A stretch of DNA of 64,000 nt from CAZRGV01 sp964599655 (lineage in GTDB: Bacteria > Planctomycetota > Planctomycetia > Isosphaerales > Isosphaeraceae). The notes under the pieces are model-generated. The model saw only the letters and a list, made by a program, of their open reading frames with translations, had not been told where the DNA came from and searched no databases. Numbering within the stretch: the stretch's first letter is position 1; the number at the start of each line of letters is the position of its first letter. Shown here in pieces: positions 55,199-64,000 of the stretch. Location of the stretch: positions 1-64,000 of the forward strand of contig CAZRGV010000005.1 in assembly GCA_964599655.1 (NCBI GenBank), written 5' to 3'. The translations under genes and the position numbers were made by a program.

Positions 55199-56599
55199 TC
55201 AAGACTCACAACTTTGTCGTATGCTCGGGCTCAAGCACGATCCGNNNNNNNNNNAGATTTGCGCGGTTGCCGTGGTCGCGCCGAAGTTGGGCATCTGAGC
55301 CAGGATGCCGCCGTACATGAATCCAAGCGTCGTGGGATGTCGAATCGCATCCAGCGCGATTACGCCGTTGCGATAGTGTGGCGCCCGGGGCGAAGGCAAG
55401 TACGATGCCTCAGCGCCAAGTAAGCCGGGTAGTTGCTGCGGCAGGATATACTCCTGATACGATCCGTCAGCGTTCTGAACCATCGACGTGATCGTGTTGA
55501 TGAACGGCAGGTTGGGATCTTCGGCGATCTTCTGTGTCGCAGGGTCATACGTGTAGAGGCTGATTCCTCCAAGAAACAGCGTCTGCGATGAATGTTGTCG
55601 ATGACTGTACATCGGAATGTTCACTGTCTTGTACTGGCTGAAAAACTGCTGATAAGAATTGACCACCGTTGCCTGACCGTTCGCCCGGATGACGATCGGC
55701 GTCCGGTAGCCCGAGTTGTCCGGTGTGAAGACACCTCCGTGAACCGTGAGCGCCGGCTGGCCCTCCGGCAGGATCGTCGTCGACAGGGTGTAATCCCGGC
55801 GATGGAAGTTCGCCGGATCGGTCAGCGCCTTGTAGTCCCGAATCGCCAGCACGTGCGGCGTATTCACGATCTGGAAGCTGCGAATCTGTTCCGTGTAGGT
55901 CTGAACGGCCGTGGGGCTGAAGTAGTCCCCTTGAAAATTCTGGCCCATCACCAGGTAGGTTCGTGACCCGAGCGTATTCATCTCCCCACCGGTTACCTGG
56001 AGCCTCGGATCGTGAATCTGCTGGACTTGCGCTGCGAGACTTCCCCCGCGAACCACCGCGCGGATCAGCCCCGCCACGTTGATCGAGGTCAGTGTGTCAA
56101 AGGTCGTTGACACATTCGTTGATGAGTCAACGCCGTACCCGCCCACGGTGTAAAGGCGGTTTCCCTTCTGATAGAACTCTTGATTCGTGGAGGTCAATGC
56201 GTCAATCGCGGCCGTTGAAAGCGAGCTGTCATACCAAGACCGCGTCCAGACCCGACCGGTTCTCGGGTTGATGACGATGATGTCTCGGTTCTGGAATTCG
56301 GGAGGAAAGTCTTGCCCAGGACCGAACCCGTGTAGTCCGTTCGTCCGTCCTCCGAAGAAGACCCAGAGCCCACCCGACTGGGCGTAAACCGCGGACTGCA
56401 ACGCAGGCGCGTTCGGAATCGAAACTGGATCCAGCCGCAACTGATAAGGAAGCTGCCCCTGATCCACGATTGGTACAGGACTCTGGCTCGCCTGAAGCCC
56501 CGTCGTCGAGAGCTGGATTCGCCCCTCAAGGTTCTCAACCGTCAGGTTCCATCGTTTCGTCACACGCGTCTGGCGTCGATCGCTTCGTACCATTCCCAT
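55199..56599 (-). CDS. Exported protein with LEPR-XLL-like N-terminus, interrupted near its C-terminus
   Basis: About 466 residues. The N-terminus contains NLTVENLEGRIQLSTT, which resembles the LEPR-XLL motif that begins many secreted planctomycete proteins. The rest has Kelch-like or beta-propeller-type patterns (GLWVFFGGRTNGLHG, RLYTVGGYGVD, LFLGGISLYTYDPATQK, GFMYGGILAQMPN). It is probably surface or extracellular. A 10-N gap at 55245-55254 lies near the end. The frame then used stops at 55199, but another frame (RIVLEPEHTTKL) also stops nearby and may be the true end. I chose the ATG at 56599 because GGGGGG precedes it; 56614 is possible. Confidence 0.65.
   Translation of the reverse strand: MGMVRSDRRQTRVTKRWNLTVENLEGRIQLSTTGLQASQSPVPIVDQGQLPYQLRLDPVSIPNAPALQSAVYAQSGGLWVFFGGRTNGLHGFGPGQDFPPEFQNRDIIVINPRTGRVWTRSWYDSSLSTAAIDALTSTNQEFYQKGNRLYTVGGYGVDSSTNVSTTFDTLTSINVAGLIRAVVRGGSLAAQVQQIHDPRLQVTGGEMNTLGSRTYLVMGQNFQGDYFSPTAVQTYTEQIRSFQIVNTPHVLAIRDYKALTDPANFHRRDYTLSTTILPEGQPALTVHGGVFTPDNSGYRTPIVIRANGQATVVNSYQQFFSQYKTVNIPMYSHRQHSSQTLFLGGISLYTYDPATQKIAEDPNLPFINTITSMVQNADGSYQEYILPQQLPGLLGAEASYLPSPRAPHYRNGVIALDAIRHPTTLGFMYGGILAQMPNFGATTATAQIXXXXGSCLSPSIRQSCES
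55245..55254. other. Assembly gap (10 N)
   Basis: Near the C-terminus of the LEPR-XLL-like gene. Its exact end is uncertain. Confidence 0.99.
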
Positions 56600-57238
56600 C
56601 TGGCAGCCCCCCATGGATGCATCGTGTTTGTGTTATTCGCGTGACTCAATCGCGCGAACTCAGGGCACTGAGGGAAGATACGGAATCTGAACAGGAAAAT
56701 CTAGGGACAAGTAGCTAAAGAATGCAATTTGAGCTGCCGGTTTGGCTTATGATAACGAAATGCATGCGGCCGAATACAACGAGTTGGCTCAGTTCGGTCC
56801 CCAGGCGAGGCCCTGCGCCGGGTCGATCACGTCGACCCGTTGATCTTCGAGGCACGACGGAGTTGGGCCAATCGGCTCCGCATCCAACAGAGAAGCACTG
56901 TGGAGCCGACCCGGTATTGACGGAGGGTCGGTCGCGGCCTCCGCGATCGAACGACTCGGCCGTTGATCGAGAAGGTTCTGGACCGCTCGTTCGATGGCAA
57001 CAGAGGATCCGAAATGGCTCGCGATCGCTCAGGTGACGTGCTCGGAAGGCGTGTTGCAGTCTCCAGTCAGGCTCGATGTTGCCGCGTTTTTGAGTCAGTC
57101 CGCTGTCTCGGCACGGCGTTTCTCGCGCCGGAAGAACCATTGATCGATCGCCCCGCTCGAAACGCGGCGGAAAGACACGATTGTCGTCGAGCCCCGAGGG
57201 TCGCGGGGTAACCGGGTCTCGGTTCAGGAACAGGGCGG
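56600..57238. other. Intergenic, no gene
   Basis: 639 bp between two minus-strand genes. It includes an ATG-rich, mildly AT-rich part (56700-56770). The ORFs here are short, overlapping and Arg/Ser-rich. No RNA or repeat was recognised. Confidence 0.45.
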
Positions 57239-58084
57239 CTACTTTTCCGCCTTCTTCTGGACAACGGCTGGGCGGTCGTTCCGAGAGATCACTCCGTCGT
57301 TGTTGCGATCGAGTTGCTTGAAGAGGGCTGCGGGACCCTGGAACTCCTCGCGGCTGACTTTTCCATCACTGTTCTTGTCCATCGCCATCAGTCGGCGAAG
57401 TCTCGGGGCGGGATTGGCCGACAGTTCGGCCGAGCCACCGACCGTTTTGGGTAGTTCGTCGATCGTCAGGACTCCGTTCTTGTCCACGTCGAGCCGGTTG
57501 AAGAGGGGAGCCCGACCTCGAAACTCTTCGCGGCTGATCCTCCCGTCCTTATCTCGATCCATCGCCTTGAACCGTTCGGGAAGGGACGAGGCATTCGGGG
57601 CCACGACGGGTTTTGGTATGGAATTCCCAGCCGGAACGCCTGGCAGCTCGGCCTGGAACCGAGCGATCTCTTCCTTTGTCACGACACCGTCCTTATTCTC
57701 GTCGAGTCGGTCGAAGAACGGAGCTGGGCCGGCATACTCATCCTTGCTGACCTTGCCGTCGCCGTTCTTGTCCATCGACTTTAGGCGCGCCTCGATAGCC
57801 GTTGGATTCGCAAGGACTCGTAGCTTGGCGAGAAGGTTTCGCATCTCCTGAGCATCAAGCTTGCCGTCCTTGTTCTCGTCGCCGCGCTTGACCAGTCGCT
57901 CGAAGGCGTCGCGACCCGATTCGGGAACCTCACTTGGGTCAATGATCATGTCGCCGTTGGCGTCGAGTTCGAGGAACATTTCGCGGAGATTTGGCAAACC
58001 GTTGGGTTGTTGGGCCTGAATTGAGGTGCCGCCGACAAGAAGAGTCAGTCCAAGGCCGATGCTCATCGTTCGCAGGCGACGCAT
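57239..58084 (-). CDS. Exported EF-hand protein with eight calcium-binding loops
   Basis: A 281-residue protein with signal peptide (MSIGLGLTLLVGGTSIQA). Eight EF-hand-type loops follow: DANGDMIID, DENKDGKLD, DKNGDGKVS, DENKDGVVT, DRDKDGRIS, DVDKNGVLT, DKNSDGKVS, DRNNDGVIS. All keep Asp at positions 1 and mostly 5, with Gly at 6, so calcium binding is likely. From the third loop on they alternate Met-Asp and Leu-Asp types, suggesting duplication of a two-loop unit. GGAG lies 7 bases before the ATG at 58084. Function beyond calcium binding is unknown. Confidence 0.88.
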   Translation of the reverse strand: MRRLRTMSIGLGLTLLVGGTSIQAQQPNGLPNLREMFLELDANGDMIIDPSEVPESGRDAFERLVKRGDENKDGKLDAQEMRNLLAKLRVLANPTAIEARLKSMDKNGDGKVSKDEYAGPAPFFDRLDENKDGVVTKEEIARFQAELPGVPAGNSIPKPVVAPNASSLPERFKAMDRDKDGRISREEFRGRAPLFNRLDVDKNGVLTIDELPKTVGGSAELSANPAPRLRRLMAMDKNSDGKVSREEFQGPAALFKQLDRNNDGVISRNDRPAVVQKKAEK

Positions 58085-58322
58085 GTTACAACTCCGGGAT
58101 GGATGTGACGGCGGCACACGCCGACGCAAGCGACGCAGCCTCTCCGATAAAGGATTCAATGCCGCGCCGCGTCCAAAGTATCGCTCGAACCGTTGGATTC
58201 TGGTTCGGCGACGGAGGGGATTGGAGTCGCAAAACGTCGAAACGAAACTGGCCGTTAGTTCTCGCGACGACGGGGCCAACGTCTTCGGCCTGAGAGCGAT
58301 CGGATGGAAGTCGATCCGACGA

Positions 58323-60641
58323 TCAGCTCACTGGTCGGTGCCGGCCTCGAAATAACCCGTGCGTTCCTCGTGATTCCGGGAGGTCGGTCCCCTCCTCGAA
58401 CCGGTGATAGACGGTCCTGTGGGGGAAGGGGATCTCGATGCCCATCGCGTCGAACTTGTTCTTGATTCGCCGGAGGAGCTCGCGCTTCACTTCCCACTGC
58501 TTGAGAGTTCGAGTCTTGATGAAGAACTTGATCACGACGGCGGAATCACCGAGCTGATCCACGCCAAGCATGGTGAGATCTTCGAGAATCATCATTCGAT
58601 ACACTGGGTCGTTACGGAGCTCCTGACCGAGTTCCTGAATGATCTGGATCACGCGGTCCACGTCTTCCTTGTAGGCCACTCCAACTTCGAAAAGAGCGCG
58701 GGACCAGCCGTGGGTCATGTTACTGACGGCCGTGATCTGACCGTTGGGGATGAAGTGAACGCACCCTTCGAGGTCACGCAAAACGGTCATCCGCAGGGTG
58801 ATGCGCTCGACCTGGCCGGCGAAGTTACCGATCTTAACGATGTCGTTCAGCTTGTACTGGTTTTCCAGCAGGATGACGAACCCGTAAAAGTAATCACGGA
58901 TCAGATTCTGCGCGCCGAACGCGACGGCCAAACCGAAGACGGCTGCACCTCCGAGCAACGGAGCAATAGGGATGCCGACTTCTTGCAGTACCATCAAGGT
59001 ACCGCCCAGGTACACGGATACGGAGACAGCGTTATGGAAGACGCCCACAAGGGTGTTGGCCCGGTTCTCTCGCTCTTCGCGAGAACCACGGATGCCGCTC
59101 TGGGCCATCAGCTTGACGACCCGTTTGGTGAAGAGCCTGGAGAGCCACTGAAGGAGGATCATCGCCAGAAGAATGGCAAAGATCTTGAGACCGTGGTCGA
59201 GACCCCACTGGAGGAGGTTCCGTGGTGCGAAGGGATTCTGGAGGGTCTTGACCTTGGCCTCGGCCTGCTCCACCTCTTTCTTGGCTTGGGCGGCTTTCGC
59301 ACTGGCGGCGAGTTGTTCGCGGAGTAGATCCGCACGCTCCGACTGGAGATCGTCAAGCCGCTCAGAGCGATCTCTTACCTCATTGATCGCCTCGCGATGG
59401 CGTTGTGCGGCCTCGCGGATCTTGGCGGCCAGATCACGAAGCTCGCGGGGCGACACACCTCCTACCGACTTGGCTTCGAACTCCTGGGCCAGGCTGTCCC
59501 GGGTCTCGCTCGCGTTGTCGGACTGCTTCCTGGCGGTCTCAAGGTGCTTCTGTTCGAGTGCGATGTTCTTCTCGAGAATGGCCAATCGCTCGGTGATGGA
59601 CATCGCCTCGCGCTCGGCTTGTTGAGCTTGCTCGACCTTCTCCTGGACAACTTGCTCGGCCTTGACGAGTTCCTTGTTTTGGGGCCCCTTTGGAGCGGGA
59701 GCCGTCAGGGTCGCTGTTCCGGCGGCAGGCGCGGTGCCTCCCACGACGGTCTCACCCTTGGACGTGGGGGGAGGCTCAGTCACAGAGGTTGCCGGCGTCA
59801 CCGCAGGCGCAGTGTCGGCTCGGGCTGCCGCAGCGGCGGGATCGACAAGAGTGGAAGTGGTAGCAGGATTCGAGGTTGCTGAGGCCGGAATCATGGGAGT
59901 CGAGACCGCCGAAGCGGGGTTTGCCGACGTCGACGCACCTGCTGGAGCCGTCGAAGATGCCTGTCGTGGAGTTACCACGGGGCTTGGGGGATCCACGCCG
60001 GTCAGCCGGTCGAAAGCCTGACGATCGTGTTGAATCAATTGCTCGATGGAGGTGATTTGCTCGACAAGCGTCTTTCGCTCCTCGATGGCAAGGTCGAAGC
60101 GGTCTTTAGAGAGTTTCCACGTTTTCTCAAACGCGGCGAGCTGAGCCTTCAGCTCCTCCACTTTCTCGGGTGGCGCATCCTTCAGCGACTTCTTTAACAA
60201 CTGGAGCTTTTTGTCCGCAGCGTTAAACTCTGCTTCGGCCCGCGCAAACTCGCTTTCCGGATTCTCTTTCTGGGCCTTGAGTTCCTCGAGTTGTTTCTGA
60301 CTGGCCGAGATGGAACGCTGGAGCCGGGCAATCTGCTCGGCATCGGAGAGCATCCCCGGATTCGTGGCGGGATCTCGCGGTGGCTGAACCGTCGCGGGAA
60401 GACCGATCCCCGTCTTTGATGAGGGAGCCGACCCGGTCACGGCTTTTGGATCGGAGGTCTTTACAGGTGATCTCGCCGGTTTCTCGTTTGGTAGCGGAGG
60501 AAGTGAGTCAGCCGATTCGGCCGGATTGTCGCCGACGGAAGTCGCCGCCTGGCAAGGGTTTGAAGGGATTCCAGTTAGAATGCCCACACCGAGAGGAATT
60601 CCCACTATCAGACGATGAACGATCCATCGTGAGACTTTCAA
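58323..60641 (-). CDS. MscS-type mechanosensitive channel with long N-terminal coiled coil
   Basis: A 772-residue membrane protein. A signal-like leader (IVGIPLGVGILTGIPSNPC) is followed by low-complexity Pro/Ala/Thr stretches around residues 40-95 and 220-320, and coiled coils (LQRSISASQKQLEELKAQ, AEREAMSITERLAILEKN) up to about residue 480. The MscS core follows: a helix (FAILLAMILLQWLSRLF), VFGLAVAFGAQNLIRDYFYG (pore helix plus cytoplasmic entry), LNDIVKIGNFAGQVERITLR and MGIEIPFPHRTVYHR at the end. The start is TTG at 60641 with GGAG 6 bases upstream; no ATG fits. It should release solutes under turgor. Extra periplasmic domains like MscK's are known. Confidence 0.88.
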   Translation of the reverse strand: MKVSRWIVHRLIVGIPLGVGILTGIPSNPCQAATSVGDNPAESADSLPPLPNEKPARSPVKTSDPKAVTGSAPSSKTGIGLPATVQPPRDPATNPGMLSDAEQIARLQRSISASQKQLEELKAQKENPESEFARAEAEFNAADKKLQLLKKSLKDAPPEKVEELKAQLAAFEKTWKLSKDRFDLAIEERKTLVEQITSIEQLIQHDRQAFDRLTGVDPPSPVVTPRQASSTAPAGASTSANPASAVSTPMIPASATSNPATTSTLVDPAAAAARADTAPAVTPATSVTEPPPTSKGETVVGGTAPAAGTATLTAPAPKGPQNKELVKAEQVVQEKVEQAQQAEREAMSITERLAILEKNIALEQKHLETARKQSDNASETRDSLAQEFEAKSVGGVSPRELRDLAAKIREAAQRHREAINEVRDRSERLDDLQSERADLLREQLAASAKAAQAKKEVEQAEAKVKTLQNPFAPRNLLQWGLDHGLKIFAILLAMILLQWLSRLFTKRVVKLMAQSGIRGSREERENRANTLVGVFHNAVSVSVYLGGTLMVLQEVGIPIAPLLGGAAVFGLAVAFGAQNLIRDYFYGFVILLENQYKLNDIVKIGNFAGQVERITLRMTVLRDLEGCVHFIPNGQITAVSNMTHGWSRALFEVGVAYKEDVDRVIQIIQELGQELRNDPVYRMMILEDLTMLGVDQLGDSAVVIKFFIKTRTLKQWEVKRELLRRIKNKFDAMGIEIPFPHRTVYHRFEEGTDLPESRGTHGLFRGRHRPVS

Positions 60642-60798
60642 CCCAGACTCCTTTCTGGATAGAGAGTCGATGAAGGGTGGAGTAGGAATCTACACCACGT
60701 TATAGGGAAACGGGGGGGATCACCCAAGGGCAATCCGAAGCAAAAGGGAGATGGCACTAGCAAGCCCGACGAAGCGTCAAGTCCTACGCGATCGAAAT

Positions 60799-61668
60799 TC
60801 ACGATTGAGAGGCAGAAGGGACAATCTCCAAACCAAGCTGACTCAAAGCGAACGCCAGCGCCTCAGCGAGTCTTGGTTTCGAAAGAGGAAGGCCCAGGGC
60901 AAGAGGTTGCCGGGCAAGTGACCTCGCCAGTGACGGAGAGACACCACACAGCAGGCAACTCGTCCCCATGATCCGCGCGGCAGCGATCATTTCGAGCAAC
61001 TCATCCACAACCAAGGGGTCTAGGTCCGCCACGCCGGAAAGATCAAGAATTGCGAACTCGATACCATTCGCTTCAATCCGGTGCAGGAGGCTGTCACCGA
61101 TGGCCTTTGCCCGATCGCGATCCAGCGAGCCGATCAGTATCAGCAGGACGATCTTGTCGTGAAGGGGCAGGATCAGCCGCAGGGGATCTTCTGAGGAACG
61201 CTTCTGGCCTTCCGAATCGTCCGGTGGAGCGTCGAGGGAGGCCTCGATCATGGACAGGCCAATGCGGTCCAGCAACTCGTTGGCGAGTCCGATTTCTTCA
61301 GCCAGGGCGTCATCGCTTCCGAGTTCCTGCCGCAGCCGGGAAAAGAGCGGCCGCTTGAGCGAAAAGATGAAACCGACGATTTCGGAAGGTGGAAGGCCGT
61401 GACGCGCTTTCTCTCGCGCGATGTTCGCGACGGTTTCTCGCAGGGGTTCCCACTCAGCCCCGCGAACGTCGTCCAGCAGTGCTTGCTCGCGGACGGCCTG
61501 GGTGAGAAACCCGAGCACCTCGGCACACTGGGCACGAAGCTCCGCTTCCATCAGGGGGCCGAGACGACGCTTTGCCTGGGCCGATTGCTCGCGGATCCAG
61601 TCATTCAGCAGCTCAGACGCGTAGCGGTCGAGGACTTCCGGCAAAATGCTCACCGTGGTGTGGCTCAT
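60799..61668 (-). CDS. RsbRD-type STAS domain regulator
   Basis: A 289-residue soluble protein. An N-terminal RsbRD-like helical domain (residues about 5-140, LLNDWIREQSAQAKRRLGPL, EPLRETVANIAREKARHGLP) is followed by a STAS domain with GIEFAILDLSGVADLDPLVV near residue 215. In RsbR-type stressosome proteins a Thr or Ser at this SGV/TGV site is phosphorylated by RsbT; here it is Ser. RsbR co-antagonists form the stressosome core, but no RsbS/RsbT or sigma gene is in the window. It starts at ATG 61668 with AAGG upstream. Confidence 0.82.
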   Translation of the reverse strand: MSHTTVSILPEVLDRYASELLNDWIREQSAQAKRRLGPLMEAELRAQCAEVLGFLTQAVREQALLDDVRGAEWEPLRETVANIAREKARHGLPPSEIVGFIFSLKRPLFSRLRQELGSDDALAEEIGLANELLDRIGLSMIEASLDAPPDDSEGQKRSSEDPLRLILPLHDKIVLLILIGSLDRDRAKAIGDSLLHRIEANGIEFAILDLSGVADLDPLVVDELLEMIAAARIMGTSCLLCGVSPSLARSLARQPLALGLPLSKPRLAEALAFALSQLGLEIVPSASQS

Positions 61669-61877
61669 TCCTTTGGCCTTTTCCTGAGTCTGATTTGGCG
61701 GTAGAGCCGGGTTCCTCCGCCAGAATCGATGGTGTCGAGCCGATGCGAAGTTTCCACAACAGGCCGTCGTAGGACGCCTGTCGAGGGTTTTGAGACTAAT
61801 TTACTTCCGGCAACTCAGCAAGCCGACCTTTCTCCCTCAAGAAGATCGATTGAGGTCGCCAAGGGCGATCCACGCGA

Positions 61878-62978
61878 TCACTTGGACCTCCAAAGATCGA
61901 TCGGTCGAGCGGCGCTGGAATGGAATGGGAGAGCAATTCGACGATTCTCGGCCGCCGACGCGTAAAGGGCGTGAATCGCCTCGACCACCACGCGGCCGTC
62001 ATGACCGTTCTCGAGCGGTGTGGCACCCGTCCGAACGCACTCGACAAAGTGCTTCATTTCTTGAGGAAAACCGTAGTTCCAAATCTCCTCGAAGACGGGG
62101 AACGTCCAACCTCGCGTCGCGCCGGCCTTCTCGACGGCGTAACCGTAACCCGCCTTCGAGTAAGTTCGCAGCGCGTTTCCGAAGAGCAAGTCCGCGTAAG
62201 CCTGGCCTCCGCTCCCGAAGACCTCGGCACGGTCATCCATGCCACCTGGCTTGGTCCAGCTTTCCTCAGCCAGACCGATCGCGCCTCCCTCGAAGTCGAG
62301 GATCAGAACGGCCTCGTCGTCTCCATTCGTCTTGTCGCCATGAACGAAAGTACCCATGCGGGCATAAACACCGGCGATCGTTGCTTTACCCAAACCTCCC
62401 AGAATCCAGCGGAAGAATTCGATGGCGTGGCAACCCATGTCAAACGTCACGCCGCCGCCGCTCTTCGAGGTGTCAAAGAACCAGGCGGCATGAGGGCCGT
62501 CGTGCTTCTCTGATTGCTTGACGAGATGGATCTTGCCCAGCGCACCCTCATCGACGAGTTGCTTGAGACGAACATACTTCGGTGCGAAGCATAGCTCCTC
62601 GGCATAACCCAGGATGACACCGGCATGGTCGCAGGCCTCGATCATGCGGTCGCATTCGGCCAGGCTCGGGGCCATCGGTTTCTCGACCACCACATGTTTT
62701 CCCGCCTGCGCGGCGAGCACCGTGGCGTCGGCATGCCGATCGTTCGGCAAGCCAAGAATGACGAGGTCGATCTCCTTGAGATCGTAGAGCGCCCGGTAGT
62801 CGGTGTAATGATGGGGAATGCCGTGCTCGCACGCGAATCGCTCGGCGTGGTTGGCAGTCGGTGAAGCGACGGCGAGAATCTCGGCGCCGGGAATCCGTCG
62901 GAGGGCCTCGGCATGAATTGCGGAAACAAATCCGGAACCGACCAGGCCCACTCGTACCGTGTTCAGACGTGAAGCCAT
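61878..62978 (-). CDS. Gfo/Idh/MocA family oxidoreductase
   Basis: A 366-residue NAD(P)-dependent oxidoreductase: VGLVGSGFVSAIHAEALR at residues 10-27, VVVEKPMAPSLAECDRM with the EKP motif near residue 98, GGGVTFDMGCHAIEFFRWIL (catalytic/metal region) near residue 175, and a typical C-terminal VVEAIHALYASA helix. It has the usual length. It starts at ATG 62978 (AAGGA upstream), which lies inside the preceding CHAD gene; the overlap of 16 bases suggests translational coupling. The substrate is unknown, and it differs clearly from the other two family members in the window. Confidence 0.92.
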   Translation of the reverse strand: MASRLNTVRVGLVGSGFVSAIHAEALRRIPGAEILAVASPTANHAERFACEHGIPHHYTDYRALYDLKEIDLVILGLPNDRHADATVLAAQAGKHVVVEKPMAPSLAECDRMIEACDHAGVILGYAEELCFAPKYVRLKQLVDEGALGKIHLVKQSEKHDGPHAAWFFDTSKSGGGVTFDMGCHAIEFFRWILGGLGKATIAGVYARMGTFVHGDKTNGDDEAVLILDFEGGAIGLAEESWTKPGGMDDRAEVFGSGGQAYADLLFGNALRTYSKAGYGYAVEKAGATRGWTFPVFEEIWNYGFPQEMKHFVECVRTGATPLENGHDGRVVVEAIHALYASAAENRRIALPFHSSAARPIDLWRSK

Positions 62979-63931
62979 CGGCGGTTCCTTTTCCGATCGA
63001 GCTTTTTCCAGCTACTGGGGAACCGTTTGCGAGCTTGTTGGGCCGCCGATTCCTGGCGATTCATGAGCCGAGCCGCGGCAAGCTGGAACGGGACGTCTCC
63101 CTCATGCGCGGAGGCGATTTCCCGCACGACTTCGCGCGCGACAATCGCGTCTTGATGAGTTCCCAGAAGATCTTGGAGCTTTCGCGCGAGTTTGGCGATA
63201 CGATTGGCGCGGCGGCTCGAACGGCCGCTCAAGATCTTCGCGGCCGACTCGGCATTGTAGCGAAGACGCTTGGCCTTCTTGCGAACGTCATGATAATCCG
63301 AGTCCGGGGAGTCGACGTCAATCGCGCGGCCACGTCTCTTGAGTGCTTTCCAGGCATCCCGGACCAGAACCGGCAAAGCGTCTCGACAACAGGGAATCGA
63401 AGCCTCGGCGGTCAGTGGAAGTTCGACGAGGGCCTGGCCAAGCATCGCCTTCAAGTTGTGATATCGCGTACCCTGAAGGGCCGAGGCCATGGCCTGGATC
63501 GCCTCTTCCCGACGCTGGTCGAGACGGTCGAAGAGCGGGGCGAGGACCAGCCGGGAGTCGTCGCAGTCGCGCAGCAACCTCGCACGGAGCACATCCAGGT
63601 CACGGACATCTCCGAGTACACCGGCCAACCAGCGAAGCTCACCCTCGACCAGATCGATCCAGCCCGGATCGAGGAGGTCGCGGAACATCCGAAGCTGGCT
63701 TCGAAGACGCCGTATGGCGGTTCGAAACTGATGCACGCCCTCGGGTTGCGCGTCATGAGCGGCCGACTGCAATTTGTCGAGTTGAAGGAGTGCCTGAGCA
63801 ATCGAGACACGGATCGCTTCCGAAACCGGGGAGTCTGGGCCGACCTCCGACAAGCCACGAACCCCCTTGGAAAAAGGCGGCAGCGAGGGAGCACGACGGA
63901 CCTGGTCGAAGCTCGATTCGATCTGGTTCAT
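62963..63931 (-). CDS. CHAD domain protein
   Basis: A 322-residue CHAD protein (conserved histidine alpha-helical domain, binds polyphosphate). Conserved parts: EGVHQFRTAIRRLRSQLRMF at residues about 65-84, GVLGDVRDLDVLRARLL near residue 105, YHDVRKKAKRLRYNAES near residue 215 and KLQDLLGTHQDAIVAREVV near residue 250. Its basic, His-containing helices fit polyphosphate granule binding. The N-terminal 30 residues are unassigned. The start at 63931 has only a weak ribosome site. It overlaps the downstream oxidoreductase start by 16 bases. Confidence 0.88.
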   Translation of the reverse strand: MNQIESSFDQVRRAPSLPPFSKGVRGLSEVGPDSPVSEAIRVSIAQALLQLDKLQSAAHDAQPEGVHQFRTAIRRLRSQLRMFRDLLDPGWIDLVEGELRWLAGVLGDVRDLDVLRARLLRDCDDSRLVLAPLFDRLDQRREEAIQAMASALQGTRYHNLKAMLGQALVELPLTAEASIPCCRDALPVLVRDAWKALKRRGRAIDVDSPDSDYHDVRKKAKRLRYNAESAAKILSGRSSRRANRIAKLARKLQDLLGTHQDAIVAREVVREIASAHEGDVPFQLAAARLMNRQESAAQQARKRFPSSWKKLDRKRNRRWLHV

Positions 63932-64000
63932 GTAAGTGCCGACGATTGTGTCCAGGTTTTGTGGGAAGGAGCGTCATTCGGCTTCACGATATTTTAACAT

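Overview
The window looks like chromosomal DNA of a planctomycete, most likely the Isosphaeraceae/Gemmataceae side of Planctomycetota. It is GC-rich and carries five DUF1501 proteins, a DUF1549/DUF1553 cytochrome protein (PSD1 type), a DUF3500 protein with a twin-arginine leader, a secreted protein with an LEPR-XLL-like N-terminus, an eight-loop EF-hand protein, a GldF-GldG fusion transporter, hopanoid side-chain enzymes, and three Gfo/Idh/MocA oxidoreductases. The organism is inferred from gene content only. Five runs of N (13261, 26610, 45110, 47671, 55245) are assembly gaps lying inside genes. At least two have a length that does not keep the reading frame.

Layout. 0.6-12 kb is a housekeeping mix: an oxidoreductase, lpxA, a DUF3500 protein, a small exported protein, a membrane-anchored alpha/beta hydrolase, a 29-residue very basic protein, a Tm-1-like (UPF0261) protein divergent from an SDR dehydrogenase, a metallophosphatase, and a Y-family DNA polymerase followed by a compact SRAP-like protein. 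12-18.7 kb holds an RluD-type pseudouridine synthase, a membrane-anchored TPR protein, a glycosyltransferase, and a minus-strand run of DUF1501, amidohydrolase and membrane lipase-like genes. 20.5-25.2 kb has two related exported proteins divergent from a LolA-like protein. 25.5-35 kb has a Ser/Thr kinase converging on a C45-type hydrolase, then a three-gene ABC transporter operon (ATPase, GldF-GldG fusion, DUF4340).

35.6-42 kb has an oxidoreductase and an acetamidase converging on a four-gene minus-strand operon: HpnH, an HpnG-like phosphorylase, a SAM methyltransferase and a CE4-like deacetylase. HpnH and HpnG build the hopanoid side chain. The two overlapping downstream genes could extend that pathway and are my best candidate for new biochemistry. 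At 42.7-43.5 kb lie two decayed transposase genes. 44-56.6 kb is an exported-protein region with a PSD1-DUF1501 pair, three more DUF1501 genes, an unrecognised exported protein that looks like an alpha-toroid lyase or hydrolase, and an LEPR-XLL-like protein. 57.2-64 kb carries an EF-hand protein, an MscS channel with a long coiled-coil domain, an RsbRD-type STAS protein, an oxidoreductase and a CHAD protein.

I saw no rRNA, tRNA, CRISPR array, prophage or known defence island. Several intergenic AT-rich patches and one nested palindrome stand out against the GC-rich background.
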